A stretch of 19,441 nt of DNA, taken from assembly GCA_007125435.1 (NCBI GenBank), contig SLDF01000088.1, positions 1 through 19,441 on the forward strand, written 5' to 3'. The position numbers and the translations under genes were made by a program. This document shows positions 1 through 6,155 of this stretch, one piece after another (the first letter of the stretch is position 1; the number at the start of each line of letters is the position of its first letter). The notes beneath the pieces are model-generated. The model was not told the origin of the DNA, made no database searches, and saw nothing but the letters and a program-made list of their open reading frames with translations. This DNA is from Saprospiraceae bacterium (lineage in GTDB: Bacteria; Bacteroidota; Bacteroidia; Chitinophagales; Saprospiraceae).

Positions 1-48
1 ATAGGAGCTCAGGAGCATAGAAGCTTAGGGGCATAGGCATTAACAAAG

Positions 49-84
49 CCTCAAGGTTCAAGTCTCAAGCCTCAAGCTCCAAGC
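49..84. repeat. Short degenerate TCAAG tandem array
   Basis: Five imperfect units of about 6-8 bases built on TCAAG/CCAAG follow one another (for example CCTCAAGG, TTCAAG, TCTCAAG, CCTCAAG, CTCCAAG). Just upstream, 4-38 is similarly built of degenerate AGGAGC/GCATAGG units. This is simple-sequence DNA with no coding signal. Confidence 0.5.
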
Positions 85-363
85 AATCGACATAGCATTA
101 CTGGAAATACGAACAGTTATTGCAACCCGAATTTTAAGAGTTCATAAAACTGACAAAAAAGAGCTAACTTCTTTGACAAATAAAGTGAATCGTATTAAAA
201 AACACAAAATCATAAATAGTTGATTACCAATGTTATAAAAACAAGTTAGATAGAATTATGCATTGGAAATTCGTAATGAGGGTTAAAATCGACGAAGGAG
301 ATTCACGAATGCCATAAAAAAAATAAAAGCTATATGAGTAAATGGTATTAAGCCTTCTGTTTA

Positions 364-433
364 GGAACAGTCGAAGCTGAGCCAGAGTCGGCTCAGTTCC
401 CTCCTTATTGACTTGACATTTAGTCAAGTCAAT
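364..433. repeat. Two adjacent hairpins
   Basis: The first hairpin pairs GGAAC (364-368) with GTTCC (396-400) and CTGAGCC (377-383) with GGCTCAG (390-396). The second pairs ATTGACTTGAC (407-417) with its perfect complement at 423-433 across the loop ATTTA. Neither is followed by a T-run and no gene ends just upstream, so they do not read as terminators. They look like palindromic repeat units or part of a structured transcript. Confidence 0.5.
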
Positions 434-584
434 TGCTTCGCACCAGTCGGTCACCCCTGTTAGGCTACCTCTAATACCCCCTTCAATATCTGGAATGCAG
501 CATTCTGCAATGATGCTGCTTGATAATTTTGATGTAACCCAGCATGTTTATCGGAAGTTCGTAATGAGGGTTTATAGGGCAAAA

Positions 585-648
585 AAACTGGTGATTTTGT
601 GAATGAGTCTTAGTCACTCCTACGACGATTGAACAAAATCATCAGTTT
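585..648. repeat. Hairpin with 16-bp arms
   Basis: AAACTGGTGATTTTGT (585-600) pairs with ACAAAATCATCAGTTT (633-648), one G-T wobble in 16 pairs, around a 32-base loop. The right arm lies next to GATTGAACAAAATCA (627-641), which recurs exactly at 813-827, and TTCGTAATGAGGGTT (558-572) recurs exactly at 270-284. The region is therefore built of re-used blocks. Confidence 0.5.
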
Positions 649-1018
649 TAAAGCCATATAAATCCGTAATATGATTTCTGATGAATATGATGGGTTTGGC
701 TTCCTTGTTTATCAGTCACGTAGCTTGGGGCTATGCTCCTTCTTCACAAGTCGTCTAAATCAAAATTCTCTAAGCTCCAGATGATTTCAGGGGATATTAG
801 ATGTAGCCTGGTGATTGAACAAAATCAAGCAAAGCGACTTATTTTGAAGCCATTTACTCACGCTATTTTTTTTCTTTATTTGTGTTCGTGAATCTCCTTC
901 GTCGATTTTAAGTCGTAATACCCGCCTGCTGCCATCGTCAGGTGGCGGGCAGGGATTTTCTAATGAATAATCCGGGTTCAAAGGATATGTGAGAAGATCG
1001 GGGTCGCTATGCTACATG

Positions 1019-1092
1019 GCGCGCTGTTCGCTTGGTCCTTACGGACTCTCTCACCAAAAGCCTTTGGCGAGAGACCATTCCGCAGCGCTGAC
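1019..1092. repeat. Nested hairpin, possible structured element
   Basis: CTCTC (1048-1052) pairs with GAGAG (1069-1073), continued by CCAAA (1054-1058) with TTTGG (1063-1067). An outer GCGCTG (1021-1026) can pair with CAGCGC (1083-1088). The segment is clearly more GC-rich than its surroundings. It lies about 160 bases beyond the end of the minus-strand gene, past that gene's terminator. Function is unknown. Confidence 0.4.
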
Positions 1093-1162
1093 GCAATATT
1101 TGGTTCTATTGAGAATTCGGGTTAAAAATATTGTACATCCCGCTTCTCCGGCGCACTATAGC

Positions 1163-1207
1163 TCTATAAAAAATTAAAGGCCACCCAATTGCAATTAGGT
1201 GACCTTT
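1163..1207 (-). terminator. Rho-independent terminator of the SusE/F-module gene
   Basis: Read on the minus strand, AAAGG/CCTTT (1203-1207 with 1176-1180), GGTG/CACC (1198-1201 with 1182-1185) and AATT/AATT form an imperfect stem with two mismatches. A T-rich run complementary to 1168-1175 follows. It lies about 30 bases beyond the stop codon of the minus-strand gene, where a terminator is expected. Confidence 0.75.
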
Positions 1208-1236
1208 ACCTTTAAGATGCTTCTTTCAAAAACGTC

Positions 1237-3051
1237 TTATTTCACGACAGACAACTGCTTAGCTGTAAAGTACTGTCCATTTCTTAATTGCACGATATAT
1301 GTACCTGCAGTAAATGCAGACACATTTATTCTAATATCAGAGTAATCGTCATAATTTTGATTAAAAACTTGCTTACCTGACACATCAAAAATAGCAACAT
1401 TTAATGCACCTGTAAAATATTCAAAGTCAATGTCAATTAGCACTTCGCTAACAGCCGGATTTGGCATTAGAGAAATATATGCAGGGTTTAACATTTCTTC
1501 TCTTGTTGACACTGTAGGTCCAAATGCATATTCTCCTGATAAAGAATTGAATACTACACTGTAAGTTCCAGCTACAGGCTCAATATTCGGTCCACCATTC
1601 ACACCGACACCCTCAGGGAAATCCACATCACCCCAGTTAACGTCCCAGTTACCATTTGCTCTGAACTTGACACCGCCGTCAGGTGTCGCATCGAAATCGT
1701 TCAACTCAATGTTATTACCTGTCCACAAGTTAAAATCATCTGGGTCTTTATCCAGGAAGAAATCAAAGTCAGTAGTTTCGTCAGGCCATCTACCGAAGGG
1801 TCCGGATTCTCCTACAAGTGACATCTCGTCGTACTCTACAACAGCTTCGAAGTTGTAAGAGCCCAATGTGCTGTTAAAAGTAATAAGGTAATCGCCCTCT
1901 TCTACAGGGATTGGCAAGCTAGCATCAGGCACCGCTGTACCGGATGGAAAGTCAGATCCTCCCCATGCTATTTGAAGTGAAGCGTCAGTTGCGAATAATA
2001 GATCACCCGTTGTAAGCTCTGCTCTTCCTCTCCATACTGAGACATCGTTTGCATCCCTTTGTAAATCAGTCAGCTCTACCCATCCTCCTGGTGTACCTGA
2101 TCCTATGATACCCATTTGATCATACTCCACAATCAATACGAATTGGTAAACCAGGTTTTCTGTATCTAAAAATACCAGATAAGTACCGGCTTCATCAACA
2201 ATAATATCATCTCCACCCGAAATAGCATCACCGATTGGAAAATCATCTCCTCCCCAGTTAACTGCCCAGTCATTATCTGCTCTGAATTTGCACGCACCTT
2301 CAGTCAGTTCGACTTCTGCAGACCAAACAGCTGGATTATTTGGATCTCTGTTCAGAGGAGTATCCTCATCCCATCCACCGGGTGTAGCTTCACCAATCAG
2401 ACCAATAGTTTCAAAATCAGCCTGCTCATCGAATGAGTAGAATAAAGTCTCTGTATTAAATGTGATAACATACGTGCCAGCATTGGGTATAGCTATATCA
2501 TTACCACCTTCTACGGCAGTGCCTTCAGGAAAGTCATCTCCTCCCCAATTCAAATCCCAGCCTCCATCAGCTCTAAACTTAGCATCACCTTGTACTAGGT
2601 CCAATGTAACTGAATACTGGTTTTCGTCATCAGGATCCTGAAACATAAAAATCTCACGATCCCATCCGAATGGTGTAGCTGACCCAATGACTCCAATATT
2701 GGAACCCTGAAGGTCAAAGAAATATGAACCGGACTCTGAATTAAATGTAACAAGATATGAACCGGCTGTTACTGGAATATCGTCACCATCTTGCTCTCCA
2801 ACACCTACAGGGAATGTATTGTCTCCCCAATTTACATCCCAGCTGTTATCAGCTCTAAACTTTGCAAAGCCATCTAACAAATCGACTTCGATCGTCCATA
2901 GATTAGGATCCTCATCATCCTGATTCATTGGTGTACTTTCTCCCCATCCATTAGGCGTAGCATCACCTATTATACCCACCGTCTCAAACTGGCTGTAACC
3001 TGCCAAAACAAATAGGCATAAACTTAACGTTGTAAATACTCTAAACATCAT
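1237..3051 (-). CDS. Secreted five-module SusE/SusF-like protein with T9SS tail
   Basis: The 604-residue product starts with a signal peptide (residues 1-21, ending AGYSQ) and carries five tandem modules of about 90-100 residues (roughly 22-112, 117-208, 213-305, 309-402, 407-510). Each has the SusE/SusF pattern: a G-x-x-G-x-x-TPxGW start, a central KFRADxxWxxNWG motif, a DDFPxG turn and an AGTYxVxFN end strand. Residues 524-604 form a type-A T9SS sorting domain (MPNP start, VSGKQVF, GTYIVQL, final K). SusE/F proteins are normally surface lipoproteins that bind glycans beside SusC/SusD. This one lacks a lipobox and should be exported by T9SS, either released or anchored. Module 4 lacks the KFRA/W motif (LLFATDASLQIAWG instead). 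It is divergent from susC, so co-regulation is likely. Binding to a glycan is inferred from the family; the substrate is unknown. ATG codons at 3051 and 3048 are both possible starts. Confidence 0.88.
   Translation of the reverse strand: MMFRVFTTLSLCLFVLAGYSQFETVGIIGDATPNGWGESTPMNQDDEDPNLWTIEVDLLDGFAKFRADNSWDVNWGDNTFPVGVGEQDGDDIPVTAGSYLVTFNSESGSYFFDLQGSNIGVIGSATPFGWDREIFMFQDPDDENQYSVTLDLVQGDAKFRADGGWDLNWGGDDFPEGTAVEGGNDIAIPNAGTYVITFNTETLFYSFDEQADFETIGLIGEATPGGWDEDTPLNRDPNNPAVWSAEVELTEGACKFRADNDWAVNWGGDDFPIGDAISGGDDIIVDEAGTYLVFLDTENLVYQFVLIVEYDQMGIIGSGTPGGWVELTDLQRDANDVSVWRGRAELTTGDLLFATDASLQIAWGGSDFPSGTAVPDASLPIPVEEGDYLITFNSTLGSYNFEAVVEYDEMSLVGESGPFGRWPDETTDFDFFLDKDPDDFNLWTGNNIELNDFDATPDGGVKFRANGNWDVNWGDVDFPEGVGVNGGPNIEPVAGTYSVVFNSLSGEYAFGPTVSTREEMLNPAYISLMPNPAVSEVLIDIDFEYFTGALNVAIFDVSGKQVFNQNYDDYSDIRINVSAFTAGTYIVQLRNGQYFTAKQLSVVK
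1522..2988 (-). repeat. Five tandem SusE/F-module coding repeats
   Basis: The five modules are visible at the DNA level. Blocks complementary to the TTTCC...GGAGATGAC segment and to the AACTGGGACGTTAACTGGGG-like segment recur at spacings of about 280-310 bases. Modules 1, 2, 3 and 5 are most alike; module 4 (about 1846-2127) is the most diverged, and module 5 is about 10 residues longer, with an insertion before its KFRA motif. Confidence 0.8.
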
Positions 3052-3102
3052 AAATTTATTATTATTGCGGTTATAAAAAAAATCTTTATTGTATGATCAA
3101 CA

Positions 3103-3110
3103 CAAAGTTA
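3103..3110 (-). promoter_or_regulatory. -7 promoter box for the SusE/F-module gene
   Basis: On the minus strand this reads TAACTTTG, an exact match to the Bacteroidota -7 consensus TAnnTTTG. It lies 51 bases upstream of the ATG at 3051, which would give a leader of about 45 bases. I see no clear TTTG at the usual -33 distance. Confidence 0.55.
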
Positions 3111-3123
3111 AATAAATAATATT

Positions 3124-3131
3124 TATCTTTG
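3124..3131 (+). promoter_or_regulatory. -7 promoter box for the susC-susD operon
   Basis: TATCTTTG matches the Bacteroidota -7 consensus TAnnTTTG exactly and is 39 bases upstream of the ATG at 3171. The TTG that would give a longer SusC frame (3129) lies inside this box, which argues that 3171 is the real start. The box is only 13 bases from the opposite-strand box at 3103-3110, so the two promoters share the same short stretch. Confidence 0.6.
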
Positions 3132-3170
3132 GACAGAATTGTAGTAAAAAAAACTTTAACAACTGCATTT

Positions 3171-6131
3171 ATGAAGAGTCTTTACTTTAATTTGGCATCA
3201 AGCCTACTTCTTCTCTCCTTTATTTCCATACCTTTTCAAGCATTACAGGCCCAGAGGGTTTTAGAAGGCATTGTATTGGATAATGAAACAGGGGAGCCAT
3301 TGATAGGAGCTTCATTGAGAGATAAGTTCAATAGTTCTATTGGGACGGTAACCGATTTTGACGGAAATTTTTCATTGACCATTGAAGAAAGTACAGAAAC
3401 ATTAATAGTCACCTACGTGGGCTATAATAATCTGGAAATTGATGTGACTGATCAGAATTTTTATGAGCTTAAACTGTCTTCCGGTAGAACACTAAGTGAA
3501 GTGGTAGTAATCGGATATGGTACAGTCAAAAGGGAGGATGTGACCGGATCAGTGCAGACTGTAGATTCAAAAGACTTTAACAAAGGGATGATCACAAGTC
3601 CTCAGCAACTTTTAGCGGGTAAAGTTCCTGGAGTCAATATTACAACAGGTGGCGGTCCTGATGATGGAGCTCAGATAAGAATTAGGGGAGAATCCTCTTT
3701 GGGTGCTACTAACGACCCCTTATTTGTAGTTGATGGTATTCCATTAGACTTTGGAGGTGTAGCAGGGAATAGAAACCCACTAAATATCATAAATCCCAAC
3801 GATATTGAATCTATGACCGTTTTAAAGGATGCATCAGCCACTGCCATCTATGGAAGTAGAGCTGCTGGAGGTGTCATTCTAATCACCACAAAAAAGGGTG
3901 ACTTGGGGTCAAAAATGAGAATCAATTACAACGGTAATGTTTCTGTAGGCACCCCCATGAACTATGTGGATGTACTTGGTGCCTCTGAGTTCAGAGAAGT
4001 GATGCAGGAGCGCAATCCCGATAATGTAGATTTGATGGGAGATGCTGATACTGACTGGCAGAGAGAAATCTATAGACCGGCCATGGCCACTGACCACAAT
4101 ATAAGCGTGTCGGGAGCCTATGATTTTATACCATATAGAGTTTCATTAGGGTATACCAATCAGGATGGTTTGCTTTTAAATGATAATTTCACAAGATATA
4201 CCGGAGGAATTAATCTGAGTCCAAGATTTTTGAATAATGCTCTGCAAGTAAACCTCGGTGCAAAAGCAATGGTAACTCAAAATCAATTTGCTGATAGAGG
4301 TGCAATCGGTGCAGCTTCGTCATTTGACCCGACACAACCGGTATTCGATCCTGAAGGTGAATACCTTGGAGGATATACAGTATGGACGCAGCCAGATGGC
4401 GCACCTAAGCTTCTAGCGCCAGCCAACCCTGTTTCATTATTAGATTTGAATCTTAGAAATGATAACTCTACAGTCCAACGATATATTTTCAATGCATCTG
4501 CAGACTATATTTTACCTTTTTTACCACAATTGCGGGCTAATATAAATCTGGGATATGACTACTCATCAGGTGCAGGCTCCTTATTTATTCCCGGAGACAA
4601 TATGGTAGCATTTTCTTATGACCCTGTAAATGGTGGTGGAGTCGACAACACATACAGTCAACAGAGAACCAACTCTGTTATGGAGTTTTACCTTAACTAT
4701 AAAAACAGCTTTGGCAGGCATGACATAGATGCCATGGGCGGTTATTCATGGCAGCACTTTTATGACGAGAACTCATTCAGAAACTCCAATGCAGCAGGTA
4801 CTGAATCAGAAACTATAGAAAGAGAGAATATAGCTAGTGAACTATACTTAATATCATTCTTTTCAAGGGTTAACTATACTTTTGATGACAAGTATCTACT
4901 GACGTTCACATTAAGGAGTGATGCCACATCGAGGTTTGCTCCGGAAAACAGGTGGGGTATTTTCCCGGCTGTAGCGGCAGGTGTAAAACTAATAGAAAAC
5001 CAAAATAGCTATTTCAACAACCTCAAGGTGAGAGCTGGATGGGGTATTACAGGTCAGCAGGAAATAGGTGGCAGATATTTGTACCAAGCCAGATACCTTC
5101 AAAGTTTACCTAATGCCAGATATAGATTCGGTGATAATTTCCTTACAACATTTAGGCCTGAGGGCTACGACAGAAATATTAAGTGGGAGGAAACTACAAC
5201 GATCAACTTAGCATTTGATTTCTCTCTTATTAAAGATAGGCTGAGTGGCTCATTAGACTTCTATCAAAGAGACACAAGAGATTTATTGAATTTTATCCCT
5301 GTTCCGGCTGGAACTAATCTGACTAACTTTATCAATACCAATGTCGGAGATATGTTAAACAGAGGTGTAGAGTTGGCATTATTCTCCACGCCTATCAGCA
5401 AGCCCGGTTTTACATGGGATTTTGGTGCTAACGTGGCTTACAATTACAATGAAATCACAAGGCTACTAGCCATTGATGATGAGGATTACCCCGGTATATT
5501 CACTGGAGGTATTGCCGGTGGAGTGGGTAATACCATTCAGATACACAGTGTAGGGTTTGCACCAAGTACATTCTTTGCATTTGAGCAAAGGTATGATGAG
5601 GACGGCAATATCATCCCCGGATCTTTTGTGGATCAAAACGGAGATGGTATCATCAATGATGATGACAAAGTCAGAGGACATCAACCCGCTCCATTCTATA
5701 CAGTAGGTCTTACCAGTAATCTGACTTTTGGAAATTTTGACTTCTCGTTTGCCGGTAGAGCTTGGCTAGGAAACTTTGTATACAATAATGTTGCGACAGA
5801 TATGGGCTATTTCCAAAGATTGGTACACCCTGATTTATTTTTATCAAATATTCACAGATCGGCTGTTGTAAATAATATAGAAGCTCAGGCAGATGCAACT
5901 TTTAGTGACCATTTTATAACAAATGCTTCATTCTTTAGGTTGGATCACATCACTTTCGGATATAGTTTTAGGCCAGGATTTGCTGAGTTGTTAAGAGTTT
6001 ATGCAACTATTCAGAACCCATTTGTATTGACCGGATACGATGGGCTTGATCCTGAAATTGGTAACGGTATTGACAATAACTTTTATCCAAGACCTAGAAC
6101 ATTTTTACTAGGAGTATCTGTTTCATTTTAA
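3171..6131 (+). CDS. susC: SusC/RagA-family TonB-dependent outer-membrane transporter
   Basis: A TonB-dependent channel that, with SusD, imports large nutrients such as oligosaccharides across the outer membrane. From ATG 3171 the product has 986 residues: signal peptide 1-27 (FQALQA/Q), a carboxypeptidase-regulatory-like domain (about 29-105, GIVLDNETGEPLIGASL then TDFDGNFSL), the SusC signature LSEVVVIGYGTVKREDVTGSV (108-128), a plug (about 112-243, with RIRGESSL, PLFVVDGIP and ILITTKKG) and a beta-barrel ending in the terminal phenylalanine typical of outer-membrane proteins. Residues 821-832 (DQNGDGIINDDD) form a calcium-loop-like motif, common in SusC proteins. Length is normal for the family. 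A TTG 42 bases upstream is in frame, but it lies in the promoter box and would put 14 charged residues before the signal peptide. SusD follows after 24 bases. The substrate cannot be told from the sequence. Confidence 0.93.
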   Translation: MKSLYFNLASSLLLLSFISIPFQALQAQRVLEGIVLDNETGEPLIGASLRDKFNSSIGTVTDFDGNFSLTIEESTETLIVTYVGYNNLEIDVTDQNFYELKLSSGRTLSEVVVIGYGTVKREDVTGSVQTVDSKDFNKGMITSPQQLLAGKVPGVNITTGGGPDDGAQIRIRGESSLGATNDPLFVVDGIPLDFGGVAGNRNPLNIINPNDIESMTVLKDASATAIYGSRAAGGVILITTKKGDLGSKMRINYNGNVSVGTPMNYVDVLGASEFREVMQERNPDNVDLMGDADTDWQREIYRPAMATDHNISVSGAYDFIPYRVSLGYTNQDGLLLNDNFTRYTGGINLSPRFLNNALQVNLGAKAMVTQNQFADRGAIGAASSFDPTQPVFDPEGEYLGGYTVWTQPDGAPKLLAPANPVSLLDLNLRNDNSTVQRYIFNASADYILPFLPQLRANINLGYDYSSGAGSLFIPGDNMVAFSYDPVNGGGVDNTYSQQRTNSVMEFYLNYKNSFGRHDIDAMGGYSWQHFYDENSFRNSNAAGTESETIERENIASELYLISFFSRVNYTFDDKYLLTFTLRSDATSRFAPENRWGIFPAVAAGVKLIENQNSYFNNLKVRAGWGITGQQEIGGRYLYQARYLQSLPNARYRFGDNFLTTFRPEGYDRNIKWEETTTINLAFDFSLIKDRLSGSLDFYQRDTRDLLNFIPVPAGTNLTNFINTNVGDMLNRGVELALFSTPISKPGFTWDFGANVAYNYNEITRLLAIDDEDYPGIFTGGIAGGVGNTIQIHSVGFAPSTFFAFEQRYDEDGNIIPGSFVDQNGDGIINDDDKVRGHQPAPFYTVGLTSNLTFGNFDFSFAGRAWLGNFVYNNVATDMGYFQRLVHPDLFLSNIHRSAVVNNIEAQADATFSDHFITNASFFRLDHITFGYSFRPGFAELLRVYATIQNPFVLTGYDGLDPEIGNGIDNNFYPRPRTFLLGVSVSF

Positions 6132-6155
6132 TCAAAGTAAATCTTATCGAATCAT

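Larger units (their letters stand above)
283..911. repeat. Long inverted repeat, 27-bp perfect arms
   Basis: Bases 283-309 and 885-911 are perfect reverse complements over 27 bp (core ATCGACGAAGGAGATTCACG). After a diverged A/T-rich stretch, a second perfect match of 11 bp follows inside (335-345 TGAGTAAATGG against 850-860), so each arm is about 62 bp. Some 540 bases separate the arms. The enclosed DNA has no transposase or other gene. It could be a decayed MITE-like element or two opposed copies of a dispersed repeat family. No target-site duplication could be recognised. Confidence 0.6.
1..1170. other. Non-coding, repeat-rich intergenic region
   Basis: I see no convincing gene here. Short open frames at 233-454 (minus), 787-981 (minus) and 989-1177 (plus) have no signal peptide, domain or sensible composition. 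The first two share a translated segment only because they lie over the two arms of a long inverted repeat. The region holds a run of TCAAG-like units near 49-84, several hairpins (364-400, 407-433, 497-519, 585-648, 921-949, 1048-1073), 15-bp direct repeats and a 27-bp perfect inverted repeat. It looks like an accumulation of diverged palindromic repeats or a decayed small mobile element; no transposase is present. Confidence 0.7.

Noticed and set aside
787..981. Minus-strand open frame of 64 codons, and the related frame at 233-454
   Set aside because: Both lie over the arms of the inverted repeat, have no start context or domain, and share a segment only through the repeat.
1..1170. CRISPR array
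   Set aside because: The repeats here are irregularly spaced, in both orientations and of different sequence; no regular repeat-spacer pattern and no cas genes are present.
989..1177. Plus-strand open frame of 62 codons
   Set aside because: It covers the nested hairpin at 1019-1092, has poor composition for a protein and ends inside the minus-strand terminator.
1522..2988. Recent tandem duplication or assembly artefact in the five-module gene
   Set aside because: The modules differ throughout in sequence and length, as expected for old, selected domain repeats.
3129..3170. TTG start giving a 1000-residue SusC
   Set aside because: The TTG is part of an exact -7 promoter box, and the extension puts charged residues before a complete signal peptide that starts at ATG 3171.
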